In this document: positions 36,679 to 46,504 of the stretch, in pieces
How the letters are laid out: each line of letters opens with the position of its first letter
How positions within the stretch are numbered: the first letter of the stretch is position 1
Assembly: GCA_017525805.1 (NCBI GenBank)
Contig: JAFXSH010000179.1
Location: forward strand, 16,021-80,020
Direction of reading: 5' to 3'
Source of the DNA: Clostridia bacterium
GTDB taxonomy: Bacteria > Bacillota_A > Clostridia > Christensenellales > Aristaeellaceae
Length of the DNA stretch: 64,000 bases
Program-made: the position numbers and the translations under genes
Notes under the pieces: generated by a model
Databases searched by the model: none
The model's input: the letters and a program-made list of their open reading frames with translations, nothing else
Told to the model about the DNA's origin: nothing

Positions 36679-37737
36679 TCAATCGATTTCGATCACGCCG
36701 GGGTAATAGGTCATGATCTCGGAATCCTGGTTCAAAAAGGTGGTTGTGGCCGCTTCGGGGGGCTGATAGGGCTGACCCTCCACGGCGATTTTTACCTGCT
36801 TCACCCCCGGGAACTGGGCGGCGGTGAACATGATGGCCCGCAGGGTCTGTACGCCGTTTTCCCCCTGCACCGCGTCCATGAACTGGTGGGTAAAGTTGAT
36901 GGTGACCACGCCGTCCTTCATATTCACGCCCAGCAATCCGCAGTCGCCGGGCAGGGGCGCGGAAAGACCGCTGTCCGCCTTGGGGCCCTTCACCAGCTCT
37001 AACATGGCGGTGGTCACGTCCGCGTCCGAAAACACGGTGCGGGTGACGGGCACCAGCATGCGCCCGGTGGCGGAGGGGAAATAAAGCTGCACCGTGCCGC
37101 TGCCCGCCAGGGTTTCCACGCTTTCTAAGTTCAATTGATCCCCGGTGAACACGCCGCTGACATCGGTGCCCCAGGTGAGCTTGCTGCGTTTCTGGCCGTC
37201 AAACAGGAAGGTGACCTCGTCCACCGTGTCAAATTCGCAAAGGGTCTGCGCCACGGACTGCACCATCAGCGCTTCCTGTTCGGCATTTTGGCAGTTCAGC
37301 GCTTCCTTGGACAGGTCCACCCGGGCTTTTCCATCCGCGATATCCAGATCGAATTTCACGCCCTCGGGCACGGTGGTTTTAAGGCCCAAGCGCGCCGCCG
37401 CCAAGTCGTTTACGCTGCTCTGCACCATGAGGGCCAGAGTGGCCTTGGCGATGCCGTCCGTTTTGTCCACCTGCCGGGTCACCGGCACAAGATACCCTTC
37501 CCCGTCCTGGTAATAAACCACGGTAGGCTGGGTTTCCGCCGCCGTGAGCAGCGCTGTATCCGATACCACGGTCACATTGCTCAGGGCCGTATCCTCATAG
37601 GTGGAGGCGGGCTGGTCCTGGCGCAGGGCCAGGGCCACCACCAGCGCCGAAGCGCACAGCACCAGCATTCTTTCCACGTCCACCCGGCGAATATTCAGCT
37701 TCCATTTCCATTTCTTCATGGCCGCACACTCCTTCAC
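36679..37737 (-). CDS. GerMN-domain (sporulation and germination) protein
   Basis: The 352-residue protein has an N-terminal membrane anchor (about 22-40) and two GerMN domains. The first holds TVVYYQDGEGYLVPVTRQV and the second VQLYFPSATGRMLVPVTRTV with LELVKGPKADSGL and GVVTINFTHQFMD. GerM in B. subtilis sits at the engulfing septum and helps link mother cell and forespore. The likely start is the seventh codon (MKKWKWKL), nine bases after GAAGGAG. Confidence 0.85.
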   Translation of the reverse strand: MKECAAMKKWKWKLNIRRVDVERMLVLCASALVVALALRQDQPASTYEDTALSNVTVVSDTALLTAAETQPTVVYYQDGEGYLVPVTRQVDKTDGIAKATLALMVQSSVNDLAAARLGLKTTVPEGVKFDLDIADGKARVDLSKEALNCQNAEQEALMVQSVAQTLCEFDTVDEVTFLFDGQKRSKLTWGTDVSGVFTGDQLNLESVETLAGSGTVQLYFPSATGRMLVPVTRTVFSDADVTTAMLELVKGPKADSGLSAPLPGDCGLLGVNMKDGVVTINFTHQFMDAVQGENGVQTLRAIMFTAAQFPGVKQVKIAVEGQPYQPPEAATTTFLNQDSEIMTYYPGVIEID

Positions 37738-37786
37738 GTTGTCCTCGCGCTATGGTATGAAGGAGGGGGGGAAAGTATGACGCGCA

Positions 37787-37888
37787 AAAAAGAGTTGAGA
37801 GCGGGGAGTTGAGATTGATATAGCCGGTCTGTTCACAAAGCAAAATGAACAAGCTATATTATCTCAACTCCCAACTCTCAACTCGCTT
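37787..37888. repeat. Long imperfect palindrome built of gagttgag units
   Basis: The left arm at about 37789-37823 (gagttgagagcggggagttg) and the right arm at about 37848-37885 (caactcccaactctcaactc) pair across a loop of about 25 bases; the inner part continues with gatatag/ctatatt. It lies between the GerMN and sugar-transferase genes and is built like the one between parA and parB. Confidence 0.75.
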
Positions 37889-37890
37889 GC

Positions 37891-39378
37891 TTACATGGCT
37901 CCTTTTCTCGTGATCACAGTGATCACCGTCTTGGCCAGAATCTGCCAGTCCAGCTTCAGGGACCAGTTTTCGATATATTCACGGTCCAGCTGCACCACCT
38001 GGTCGAAATCCCGGATCTTGCTGCGGCCGCTTACCTGCCAAAGCCCGGTGAGGCCGGGGCGGGTGGACATGCGCGCGCGGTAGGCGGGTTTATAGTGTTC
38101 CCATTCGTCCACGGTGGGGGGCCGGGTGCCCACCAGGCTCATATCCCCTTTGACTACATTGATGAACTGGGGAAATTCATCCAGGGACAAATCGCGGATC
38201 CACCCGCCGACGCCCTTTTTCCATTTGCCGTTCTTTTTCTGCTTCATGCCGATGATCCGGGGATCGTGCTCCATTTTGAACATCAGCTCGTTTTCCTGGC
38301 CGGTGGCCTTCGCCAGCTCCTGCTTGCGCTTTTCCGCGTCCATATACATGCTGCGGAACTTGTACATCTCAAATTTCCGGCCATTTTCGCCGATGCGGGT
38401 CTGATGGAAGAAAATGGGGCCGGGGGAAGCAAGATAGATCATGGGGCCCAAAATCAGCGTCAGCAGGCCCGTCACCAGGCAGCCCACCGAGCCGATGGTA
38501 ATATCCATCAGGCGCTTGAGCAGCAGATCGCGGCCTGAAATATAGCCTAAGCTCACAGTCAGGGCGGCCTGGCCGCAGATCCATTCGATATCCTTGTGCC
38601 GGGCCACGATGCGGTCGATATTGTTCAGGCTCAGATGCACCGTGATGCCCATGCTGATAAACTGATCGATCAGATCAATGGGCATTTCATCGGGCACATC
38701 CAGGTAGATTTCGTCCACCCAGTTGGTGACCAGATAGGGGATCAGGTTGCTCCGGGTCGCCACCACCGGCAGGGAACTGATTTCCGTATCCCCCTTCTTG
38801 ATATGCCGCAGCAATTTATCCTCTTCCCGCAGCTTGACGTTTTCATCCAGAATGGCCGCGCCCACGATGCGGTAGGTGTTGTAATTATGGTTCACCAGCT
38901 CCGTGACCACATTATGCAGGCGGCTGGATCTGGCCACCACCAGCAGGCCCGTGCGGTTGCGGATATGCAGCCGGCGCTGCAAATACCTTTTCCACAGCGT
39001 GCGGGTCACAAAGCTCAAAAGCATATAGCTCAGGATCGTCTGGAAGAAAACGTAGCTGGACCCCGCCAGCTGGGCTTCGTTCATGATCAGGAACGCGCCG
39101 AAAATCAGGGCCAGGTACGTGGTCTGGTTCAGCATTTTGCCCAATTCCTGATAATGGTTCCTGCGGATCACGTTGTGGTACGTGTCGGTAACCACCATGA
39201 TGGCCAGGTCCAGAAAGGGCAGGAAAATAAACGACCCCCAGAACATGCGCCGCCCGATCATATTGGAAAACCCTACGTGGGTCAAAAACGAAGACAGAAG
39301 CGATATTTCAAGCGCCGCGATATCCAGCGCCATAAAATCCAAATGCTGGGACCATCCCCGTGTTTTTCTCTGGTACAT
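37891..39378 (-). CDS. Exopolysaccharide priming glycosyl-phosphate transferase (WbaP-like)
   Basis: The 495-residue protein has four or five N-terminal membrane helices and a CoA-binding/Rossmann-like middle. The C-terminal bacterial sugar-transferase domain holds KRLMDITIGSVGC, FHQTRIGENGRKFEMYKFRSM, LDEFPQFINVVKGDMSLVG and TRPPTVDEW. It moves a sugar-1-phosphate to undecaprenyl phosphate, starting a surface polysaccharide. It stands without a polysaccharide cluster in the window. Confidence 0.92.
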   Translation of the reverse strand: MYQRKTRGWSQHLDFMALDIAALEISLLSSFLTHVGFSNMIGRRMFWGSFIFLPFLDLAIMVVTDTYHNVIRRNHYQELGKMLNQTTYLALIFGAFLIMNEAQLAGSSYVFFQTILSYMLLSFVTRTLWKRYLQRRLHIRNRTGLLVVARSSRLHNVVTELVNHNYNTYRIVGAAILDENVKLREEDKLLRHIKKGDTEISSLPVVATRSNLIPYLVTNWVDEIYLDVPDEMPIDLIDQFISMGITVHLSLNNIDRIVARHKDIEWICGQAALTVSLGYISGRDLLLKRLMDITIGSVGCLVTGLLTLILGPMIYLASPGPIFFHQTRIGENGRKFEMYKFRSMYMDAEKRKQELAKATGQENELMFKMEHDPRIIGMKQKKNGKWKKGVGGWIRDLSLDEFPQFINVVKGDMSLVGTRPPTVDEWEHYKPAYRARMSTRPGLTGLWQVSGRSKIRDFDQVVQLDREYIENWSLKLDWQILAKTVITVITRKGAM

Positions 39379-39494
39379 GCTATTCTCCTTGCCGTATGCT
39401 TCCGCGCAAGGCGCGTCCGCGCGGGATTCGATGATTTCATGTGATATTATACCAAATCACCCATGGACTGGCAATACAAAAATTATCGCAAAAA

Positions 39495-39523
39495 AGCGCC
39501 GCTGTTTTTTGAACAGCGGCGCT
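39495..39523 (-). terminator. Terminator after the diguanylate cyclase gene
   Basis: agcgccgctgt/acagcggcgct with a T-rich loop. On the minus strand it is followed by TTTTTTGCGATAATTTTT. Confidence 0.9.
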
Positions 39524-39538
39524 ATGGGCTGCGCGGCT

Positions 39539-40648
39539 TTACATTTGGGCGTCTTTTTCCGCCTCGCAGATCAGCCGGACCAGGAAAAAGGCTGCGCAGT
39601 GCTCCTCGTCCTGCCAGATATGCATGGTATGCATCTCCGGGCACAGGATCAGGGTGCCCCGGCTGTGGTCCGGGTGCTCGATCTGGAAAAACAGGGCGGA
39701 TTCATAGCCGGTATTCACCAGGGTCATGGCCAGGGTGGAATTGGCGTTGTAACACTCGGCCAGGTTGGTGGGCGCGTACAGGCCATTTACCAACAGGGAA
39801 TCCACGCTGCCGGTCTCGCCCAATTCCTGGCTGGAAATCACGTCCCGGAGCATGCCTTGACCGTCGATGTACATCAAGGTGCTCAGGCGCAGGTTCTCCC
39901 GGATCGGCGCGAAAGCCCAGCGCATTTTATCTTCCAGGCTCCCGCCCCGGTCAAAGGCCTCGGCCATCTCCCGCAGGGTATCGTACAGGCGGCGTTTGGC
40001 CAGCTTGGGAATGTCCAGGTGGCCGTGCTTGGCTTCCACATAGATAATATAGCAGTTGCGGCCCTTGGATTTGCCCCGGTACAGGGTTTTATCCACCTTG
40101 GCAAACAGGGCATCGTAATCCTGGGCGTCCTCGGGATAGGCGGCGCTGCCCAAGGTGCCGGTCATGAACAGGGGAATACCGTTCACGATATAATTGCGGC
40201 GGAACAGGCTCTTGCCGGAAAAAAGGCTGTCATAAAAATCATGAATATGGCTGTACTCGTTACATTTGAAATAGACCATCAGAAATTCGTCCCCGCCGAA
40301 GCGCCCGGCCAGGCCGTTCTCCCCCACGCACTCCCGCAGGGCCTGGCCCAGCTGGAACAGGACCCCGTCGCCCGTGGCGTGGCCGTAACTATCATTGATG
40401 CTCTTAAAGTTATCCAGGTCGATGATAGCCAGGGTGAAAGGAACGTGACGGTCAATCAGATCGTGAATAAATTCCAATATAAATTTTCTGGAAATCAGCC
40501 CTGTCAGGGAATCGTGCACCGCGTTAAGGGGCATGTTTTCCAATGCCTTTTTAAAATACGGATAGGTGGATAAGTATTCCGCCTGATACACGCGGCACGC
40601 CTCCTTTCCCCGCTCCTCCACCCTTGGAGAAGCTTTTTTCCACATCAA
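39539..40648 (-). CDS. Cytoplasmic GGDEF diguanylate cyclase
   Basis: The 369-residue protein has an intact GGDEF domain at about 35-200: DSLTGLISRKFILEFI at the start, IDLDNFKSINDSYGHATGD, and the active-site RFGGDEFLMVYF. The upstream RxxD inhibitory site is not obvious. Residues 215-369 form a GAF-like or unknown second domain. It makes cyclic di-GMP. There are no membrane segments, so it senses an internal signal. No EAL or PilZ partner lies in the window. Confidence 0.87.
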   Translation of the reverse strand: MMWKKASPRVEERGKEACRVYQAEYLSTYPYFKKALENMPLNAVHDSLTGLISRKFILEFIHDLIDRHVPFTLAIIDLDNFKSINDSYGHATGDGVLFQLGQALRECVGENGLAGRFGGDEFLMVYFKCNEYSHIHDFYDSLFSGKSLFRRNYIVNGIPLFMTGTLGSAAYPEDAQDYDALFAKVDKTLYRGKSKGRNCYIIYVEAKHGHLDIPKLAKRRLYDTLREMAEAFDRGGSLEDKMRWAFAPIRENLRLSTLMYIDGQGMLRDVISSQELGETGSVDSLLVNGLYAPTNLAECYNANSTLAMTLVNTGYESALFFQIEHPDHSRGTLILCPEMHTMHIWQDEEHCAAFFLVRLICEAEKDAQM

Positions 40649-40750
40649 AAAATGCTTATTCTTTTGCTGCGTCTATCATACCAGATTTTGGCCCGGTATG
40701 CAATAGACCCGAAAAAAATAACGGAAACACAAGGGCTGAATAAAGACGAG

Positions 40751-40774
40751 CGCCGTCCGGCGATCCGGACGGCG
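40751..40774 (-). terminator. Terminator after cysS
   Basis: cgccgtccgg/ccggacggcg with a four-base loop, and a modest pyrimidine run (ctcgtcttta) after it on the minus strand. Confidence 0.65.
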
Positions 40775-40785
40775 TTTCTGGATTA

Positions 40786-42186
40786 TTACATCTTGGTGAT
40801 ACTCTGCCCCTGCGGCGTATCCTTCACCAGATACCCGGCGGCGGCTAAGGCGTCCCGCAGCTCATCGCTGCGTTTCCAGTTCTTTTCCTTGCGGGCCTGG
40901 GCGCGCTCGTCGGCCATCTGCTGAATTTCAGCAGGCAGGCCATCGTCTGCTTTCTTCATGAGCAGGCCCAGCACGCCGGTGAGCTCCAGCAGGGTCTTGA
41001 GCACGCTGTCCACGGCGGCCTTGCTGCTCTGTTCGTTCAGGCTCACGTTGGCGTCTTTCACGATCTCAAAGATGGCGCCCAATGCGTCGGCGGTGTTCAG
41101 GTCGTCGTCCATGGCGGCGTCGAAGCGGTCCGCGTCCTCTTTCACGCGGGCCAGCAGCGCTTCTTCGTCGGCGATGAGGGGCTTTTCCTGGGCGTTCTTT
41201 TGCAGGAACAGCAGGTGTTCCCGGGCGGTGTACAGCCGCTGGAGGGAGGCGTGGGCCTGGGCCACCATATCCCGGCTGAAATTCACGGGGGAACGGTAGT
41301 GGGCGGAAAGCATGAACATGCGGATGTCCTCGGGGTTGTATTCCTTCACGATGTCCCGCACGGTGAAGAAATTGCCCAGGGATTTGCTCATTTTCTCATT
41401 GTCGATGTTGATGAAGCCGTTGTGCATCCAGTACCGGGCGAAGGGTTTGCCGGTGGCGCACTCGCTCTGAGCCACTTCGTTTTCATGGTGGGGGAACAGC
41501 AAATCCTTGCCGCCCGCGTGGATATCGAAGGTTTCCCCAAGATACTTCATGCTCATGGCGCTGCACTCGATGTGCCAGCCGGGACGGCCCATGCCCCAGG
41601 GGGACTGCCAGGCGGGCTCGCCGGGCTTCTGGGCTTTCCACAGGGCGAAGTCGGCGGGGTTGCGCTTCACGTCGTCCACGTCGATGCGGGCGCCCGCTTC
41701 CAGGTCGTCCAGGTTCTGGCCGGACAGCTTGCCGTAGCCGGGGTCCTTCTCCACGTCGAAGTACACGTCGCCGTTGACCTCGTAGGCGTAGCCCTTGTCT
41801 TCCAAAGTCTTCACCAAATGGATGATCTCCCCGATGTGCTCCGTGGCCCGGGGGTGCACCGTGGCGGGCCGGATGCCTAAGGATTGGGCATCCTGATAGT
41901 ATTCCTTGATGAAGCGGTCGCCTAACTCCTTCACCGTGATGCCTTCCTTGTTGGCGCGCTTGATCATCTTGTCGTCGATGTCGGTGAAGTTCTGCACGAA
42001 GGTCACTTCATAGCCCCGGTGCTCAAAGTACCGGCGCAGCACGTCGAAGGTGATGAAGGGCCGGGCGTTGCCGATGTGAAAATAATCGTACACCGTGGGG
42101 CCGCAGGCGTAAATGCCCACCTTGCCGGGATGCAGGGGCACAAATTCTTCTTTTTTCCTCGTTTGACTGTTATAAATCTGCATCAA
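40786..42186 (-). CDS. cysS: Cysteinyl-tRNA synthetase
   Basis: The 466-residue class I synthetase has the zinc-site and HIGH region [54 protein letters not shown] and [10 protein letters not shown]. It charges tRNA-Cys. It lies 18 bases downstream of cysE, and both follow a T-box leader that should sense uncharged tRNA-Cys. Confidence 0.97.
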   Translation of the reverse strand: MMQIYNSQTRKKEEFVPLHPGKVGIYACGPTVYDYFHIGNARPFITFDVLRRYFEHRGYEVTFVQNFTDIDDKMIKRANKEGITVKELGDRFIKEYYQDAQSLGIRPATVHPRATEHIGEIIHLVKTLEDKGYAYEVNGDVYFDVEKDPGYGKLSGQNLDDLEAGARIDVDDVKRNPADFALWKAQKPGEPAWQSPWGMGRPGWHIECSAMSMKYLGETFDIHAGGKDLLFPHHENEVAQSECATGKPFARYWMHNGFINIDNEKMSKSLGNFFTVRDIVKEYNPEDIRMFMLSAHYRSPVNFSRDMVAQAHASLQRLYTAREHLLFLQKNAQEKPLIADEEALLARVKEDADRFDAAMDDDLNTADALGAIFEIVKDANVSLNEQSSKAAVDSVLKTLLELTGVLGLLMKKADDGLPAEIQQMADERAQARKEKNWKRSDELRDALAAAGYLVKDTPQGQSITKM

Positions 42187-42204
42187 TGAATCCTCCCTTG
42201 TATG

Positions 42205-42891
42205 TCATTTTGTTTTTTCTTTTTTCATGGGACATTCTTCCCTGGTACAGTTTTCGCAATCGCGCTTTTCTTCGGTTTCCATTTCCAGCTGTTCCAGTTT
42301 GCTTTCGATGGCGTGCACCCGGTCGGCCACGGGGTCGGGCAAATCGCCGTGGTTCAGGTCGATATCGGGCCTGATGGCGGGGCCGCGCACGATGCGGCCG
42401 GGGTTGCCCACGACCGTACAGTTATCCGGCACATCCTTGAGCACGATGGCCCCAGCGCCGATCTTCACATGGTCGCCGATGGTAATGGGCCCCAATACCT
42501 TGGCCCCGGCCCCCACGGTGACGCCCCTGCCGATGGTGGGGTGGCGCTTGCCGGTATCCTTGCCGGTGCCGCCCAAGGTAGCCCCCTGGTAGATGGTCAC
42601 GTCGTCGCCCACCTCGGCGGTTTCGCCGATCACCACGCCGGTGCCGTGGTCGATGAACACGCCCTCGCCTAACTTCGCGCCGGGATGGATGTCGATGCCC
42701 GTGCGCTGGTAGGAATGGAAATTGATGAACCGGGCCAGCAGGAAATGGCCTTTCAGATACGCTTTATGCGCCCGCCGGTGGGAGCGCACGGCCTTGAAGC
42801 CCGGATAACAGAAGAAGACCTCCCAACGGGAATGAACCGCCGGGTCCCGGGCGATCACGGCGTCCAAATCCCGCTTCAATCGTTCAAACAT
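42205..42891 (-). CDS. cysE: Serine O-acetyltransferase with a cysteine-rich tail
   Basis: The 228-residue protein has the helical N-terminus and left-handed beta-helix of CysE: FHSYQRTGIDIHPGAKLGEG, DHGTGVVIGETAEVGD and YQGATLGGTGKDTGKRHPTIG. It makes O-acetylserine, the first step to cysteine. An extra tail of about 25 residues (CENCTREECPMKK) after the usual end could bind a metal or sense redox state. It is the first gene of the T-box operon with cysS. Confidence 0.93.
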   Translation of the reverse strand: MFERLKRDLDAVIARDPAVHSRWEVFFCYPGFKAVRSHRRAHKAYLKGHFLLARFINFHSYQRTGIDIHPGAKLGEGVFIDHGTGVVIGETAEVGDDVTIYQGATLGGTGKDTGKRHPTIGRGVTVGAGAKVLGPITIGDHVKIGAGAIVLKDVPDNCTVVGNPGRIVRGPAIRPDIDLNHGDLPDPVADRVHAIESKLEQLEMETEEKRDCENCTREECPMKKEKTK

Positions 42892-42904
42892 GGCTGTTTC
42901 CCCC

Positions 42905-43130
42905 TGACAAAAAACGGCGCGCCTCTCCTTTCAGAGAACGGCGGGCCGTCTTGATCCACTCTTACTTTTATGGAAATCGCCTTAACGCGGCGCATACGGC
43001 GGGGCATACTGGAAAAATTTCCGCCTCGCTGCTCCCGGGGGCACTGCCTGGCACGGCGGGACGCGCTTTCAGCCGATGACGCGTCCTCTCTTCCGCCGCC
43101 TGATCCGGGCTTTTTTCCCGTTCATCGCTC
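42905..43130 (-). ncRNA. T-box riboswitch of the cysE-cysS operon
   Basis: Read leftwards from the promoter, the leader shows the stem-I pieces gatgaacgggaa, agagagg and ggctgaaagc. A T-box-like segment follows, agagtggatcaagacgg (about 42962-42946). It ends in a terminator (42949-42914) of acggc...gccgt type with a run of T. The bulge TGGA would pair with the UCCA end of tRNA-Cys, whose discriminator base is U, which fits the two genes controlled. The segment departs from the usual GGTGGNACCGCG, so the class call rests on the whole pattern. Uncharged tRNA-Cys should raise expression. Confidence 0.75.
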
Positions 43131-43136
43131 GCTGCT

Positions 43137-43165
43137 ATTATATGCGGGAAAATGGGAAAAGTCAA
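43137..43165 (-). promoter_or_regulatory. Promoter of the T-box-cysE-cysS transcript
   Basis: On the minus strand TTGACT (43165-43160) and a perfect TATAAT (43142-43137) are 17 bases apart. Confidence 0.85.
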
Positions 43166-43359
43166 TCCCCGGAAAAGAAGTGGGTTTTTTTCATGTTATC
43201 ACTCAGCCTTCGGCTTCGTAGTAACGCGCGGGCGGGGATTCCACCCTCCCGCGTGCCCCCCCAACGGTTTTTCCTCTCGCTTTGCTCCTTGCAGAAATTT
43301 TCCGTCCTCCCGGTCATCTCATCAGGGTAAGGTTTGGCCGATCACCATGCGAAAAATGC

Positions 43360-43388
43360 TTGTCAGAATCGGTTGATTATGGTACTAT
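43360..43388 (+). promoter_or_regulatory. Promoter of glgA
   Basis: TTGTCA (43360-43365), 17 bases and TACTAT (43383-43388). The remaining sequence between the two divergent promoters (43166-43359) holds a cgcgggcgggg/cctcccgcg hairpin (about 43222-43252) and nothing else I can name. Confidence 0.65.
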
Positions 43389-43461
43389 AGATACAAGAAG
43401 GCCAACGAGGCTTCTACAAGGATTCATAGATATAAAACCTTTGAAACGGAGGAACAAATTC

Positions 43462-44919
43462 ATGGCGAAGAAACGCAAGATCGCTTTTGTCGGTTCGGAA
43501 TGCTATCCGTTTGTGAAAACCGGCGGCTTAGGAGACGTGATGTACGCCCTGCCCCGGGCCCTGGTGGGCGAGGAGCGCGAAGTGCGGGTCATCCTGCCGC
43601 TGTACGCCTGCATCCCGCAGAAATACAAGGAAAAAATGGAGCACAAGGGCTCCTTCATGATGGACCTGACGCTGGAAGGCCGCACCTTCTTCGTGGGCAT
43701 CATGGAACTGGAAATGGACGGCGTCATCTACGACTTTGTGGAGAACAAGGAGTTCTTTGACTGGGGCAATCCCTATACGGGCCTGTGGGAGGACATTCCC
43801 AAGTACTGCTACTTCGCCAAGGCTTCCCTGGCGATCATGAACTTCCTGAACTGGGCGCCGGACATCATCCACTGCCATGACTGGCAGGCAGCTCTCGTGC
43901 CGCTGTACAAGCGGACCAAGTTCTGGGATACGCCCGTGGGCGCTGCCAAGACAGTGCTGACGATCCACAACCTCCGTTTCCAGGGCATATGCAGCATTCC
44001 GCATCTGAAGTACTGGAGCGGCCTAAGGGACGACCTGTTTGACTATCCGGTGCTCAAGTGGAACGAGGACGAGGCCAACATGTTCAAGGGCGGCATCGCT
44101 TTCGCGGACCGCATCACCACCGTGAGCGAAACCTACGCTCAGGAGATCCAGACCCTTGCCTACGGCGAAGGATTGGATTCGCACCTGCGGTATCACAGCC
44201 CTCGGCTGTGCGGTATCGTGAACGGCATCGACGTGGGCCAGTGGGACCCGGCAGCGGACCAGCTGCTGGCCGCGCAGTATGACGCGGAAACCGCCGTTGA
44301 GAACAAGAAGATCAACAAACGCGCCCTGCAGGAGAAATTGGGGCTGGATCAGGACGAGAACAAAATGGTCCTGGGCCTCGTTTCCCGCCTGACGGACCAG
44401 AAGGGCCTGGATCTTGTGAACGCGGTCTTCCCGCAAATGATCGACAGCGACACCCAGGTGGTGGTTCTCGGCACAGGCGACTCGCGGTATGAGAACGCCT
44501 TCCGGTATTATGAGGGAGAATACAAAGGCAGCGTCTGCGCCTATATCTCCTATGATGAGAAGCTTGCCCACCTGATCTATGCCGGATCGGACGCTTTCCT
44601 GGTGCCCAGCCTGTTCGAGCCCTGCGGCCTGACGCAGCTGATCGCCATGCGCTACGGCACCGCGCCCATCGTCCGGGAGACCGGGGGGCTCAAGGATACC
44701 GTGCTGCCCTTCAACGGCGAAAAAGGCGAGGGCAACGGCTTCACCTTCGACCAGTATGACGCGGGTCTCCTGCTTCATGCGGTGAACGCCGCCAAGAACG
44801 TGTATTTTACCGATCGGGTCGCCTGGGACGAAATGGTGAAGCGCAATATGCGCAAGGATGTTTCCTGGGTCAGCAGCGCGGATAAATACCTGAAGCTGTA
44901 TGATGAACTCATGCAATGA
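43462..44919 (+). CDS. glgA: Glycogen synthase (GT5)
   Basis: The 485-residue enzyme starts AKKRKIAFVGSECYPFVKTGGLGDVMYALPRAL, with the ADP-glucose-binding KTGGL. Later motifs are DIIHCHDWQAALVPLY, LVSRLTDQKGLDLV and the C-terminal PSLFEPCGLTQLIAMRYGT. It extends alpha-1,4-glucan chains from ADP-glucose. The rest of the glycogen genes are not nearby. GGAGG lies 8 bases before this ATG; the upstream open frame is leader sequence. Confidence 0.95.
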   Translation: MAKKRKIAFVGSECYPFVKTGGLGDVMYALPRALVGEEREVRVILPLYACIPQKYKEKMEHKGSFMMDLTLEGRTFFVGIMELEMDGVIYDFVENKEFFDWGNPYTGLWEDIPKYCYFAKASLAIMNFLNWAPDIIHCHDWQAALVPLYKRTKFWDTPVGAAKTVLTIHNLRFQGICSIPHLKYWSGLRDDLFDYPVLKWNEDEANMFKGGIAFADRITTVSETYAQEIQTLAYGEGLDSHLRYHSPRLCGIVNGIDVGQWDPAADQLLAAQYDAETAVENKKINKRALQEKLGLDQDENKMVLGLVSRLTDQKGLDLVNAVFPQMIDSDTQVVVLGTGDSRYENAFRYYEGEYKGSVCAYISYDEKLAHLIYAGSDAFLVPSLFEPCGLTQLIAMRYGTAPIVRETGGLKDTVLPFNGEKGEGNGFTFDQYDAGLLLHAVNAAKNVYFTDRVAWDEMVKRNMRKDVSWVSSADKYLKLYDELMQ

Positions 44920-44982
44920 TTCTTTCATAGAAATCACTTGATCTCGGGGAAAAATGGCCACGAGGCGCGGAAAACAGAAGGC

Positions 44983-45025
44983 AGGCCAGGGGATTCAAAC
45001 TGGATGATTCCCTGGCCTTTTTTTG
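44983..45025 (+). terminator. Terminator after glgA
   Basis: aggccagggga pairs with ttccctggcct and is followed by TTTTTTT. Confidence 0.92.
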
Positions 45026-45091
45026 CAAATCATGCTGATATGAATGCTTTCAAGCGGTTCAGAATGGTTTCCCCCAGTTCCGCAAAGGCTT

Positions 45092-46267
45092 TTACCACCC
45101 GCGGCCGCCCCGGCTGCCGCCCATATTGCCCCAGCCGGTGTTCATGTTGGCCCGATTGCCGCCGCCCATCATCTGATTGGGTATATAGGCGATCTGCTGT
45201 CCGTTGGCGATGATCGTGCCGCCGTTGTACTGGGCCGTGCCGTCATAGTCGAAGGTGCTGTTGCCGGTGACGCTGATGGTGCCGCCGTTGACGATGATGT
45301 CTCCGTTGGAGTCAACGCCGTCCGTGTCGCCGGAGCCCATGGCCACGGTGATATCGCCGTCGTTGATTTCCACGGTGGCGCGGTAGGCGCTGGACTTCTG
45401 GGCGGCGTTGATGCCATCATCGGTGCTTTGAATATTGATGGCGCCGCCGTTGATCTGGATATAGGTGCCCTCGATGCCCTCGGGGGCCTTGATGTTCAGC
45501 GTGCCGCCGTCGATCTGCACCACGGAATTGGCGTGGATGCCGTCGTCGCCCGCCTGAATGGTAAGGCTGCCGCCGCCGATATAGATGTAGCCTAAGGTAT
45601 CGTCCTCCTCGTTTTCGGCGTGCAGGCCGTCCGTCCCGGCGACCAGGTACAGGGTGCCGTCCGCGATGCGGATGGAATCGTTGGCCTGAACGGCTTTAGA
45701 ACTGGCTTTGACATTATAGGTGCCGCCCGTGATTTTCAGGTCGTCCTTGCAAACGATGCCGTTGTCTGTGGAAACGATGGTGAGCGCCGCGGTCCCGTTC
45801 AGGATCAGGTCCGATTTGGAGAAGATCACGCCGTCCGTCTTGGTGCTGCCATCGGCGGCAAAAGCGCCGGTGACGGACAGCGCGCTGTCGCCGCTGGTGG
45901 TCACGAATACCTTATCCGCCGTTTTCACATAGATGACGGGGAAGTTCGTATTGGCGATGCTCACGCCGTTCAGCACAAGCTGCACTTTGTCGTCCTTCCC
46001 GGCTTCCACATATACCGTGACGCCATTCGCCGTGCCTGTCAGCACATAAACGCCCGCTTCGGTGATGTGGATGTCCTGCCCGTCCGCGACAGTGTAGGAC
46101 ACGGCGTCGGACAGATCAGCCTCCTGCTTCAAATCCCGGCTGGAGAAAAGATCATCGGCGCTGTAAATAGGGGACGCGGTTTCCGCCAGCGCTCCGGAGA
46201 AGGAAATGGAACTTACCAGCGCCAGAACCGCGCAAACAGCAATCAGCATTTTGAAAAAGGACTTCAT
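45092..46267 (-). CDS. Secreted carbohydrate-binding beta-helix protein (Cthe_2159 / DUF4353 type)
   Basis: The 391-residue precursor has a signal peptide (1-28, GALAE). The body is a run of short beta-strand repeats with turns such as GVIFSKSDLILNG, IVCKDDLKITGGTYNVKASS, GLHAENEEDD and GDDGIHANSVVQIDGGTL. This matches the polygalacturonate/cellulose-binding beta-helix family, which binds calcium and plant polysaccharide. A glycine/asparagine-rich end (MGGGNRANMNTGWGNMGGS) is typical. GGGAGGG precedes the chosen ATG. Confidence 0.85.
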   Translation of the reverse strand: MKSFFKMLIAVCAVLALVSSISFSGALAETASPIYSADDLFSSRDLKQEADLSDAVSYTVADGQDIHITEAGVYVLTGTANGVTVYVEAGKDDKVQLVLNGVSIANTNFPVIYVKTADKVFVTTSGDSALSVTGAFAADGSTKTDGVIFSKSDLILNGTAALTIVSTDNGIVCKDDLKITGGTYNVKASSKAVQANDSIRIADGTLYLVAGTDGLHAENEEDDTLGYIYIGGGSLTIQAGDDGIHANSVVQIDGGTLNIKAPEGIEGTYIQINGGAINIQSTDDGINAAQKSSAYRATVEINDGDITVAMGSGDTDGVDSNGDIIVNGGTISVTGNSTFDYDGTAQYNGGTIIANGQQIAYIPNQMMGGGNRANMNTGWGNMGGSRGGRGW

Positions 46268-46410
46268 AGTTTTACACCCTCCCTTTAGACGAAAAGCTTC
46301 GCTTTCCTCGGTTACGGGCATATCATAAAACGCGAAGCTTAAAGAAAGCTGAAACTATGAAAAAAGTTTTGGAAAAGCGGATTGTCTTTGCGTGTTTTTT
46401 GTTCTTCGCC

Positions 46411-46439
46411 TTGTCCCCGTGCGGTTTTCTTGTTATAAT
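46411..46439 (+). promoter_or_regulatory. Promoter of the GT4 gene
   Basis: TTGTCC (46411-46416), 17 bases and a perfect TATAAT (46434-46439). Confidence 0.7.
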
Positions 46440-46504
46440 GATGCGGGAACCAGACGCTGGAAAAGCGGTCAAACTGAATTGCGGGGAAAAGCGGAAGAAC
46501 GTCT

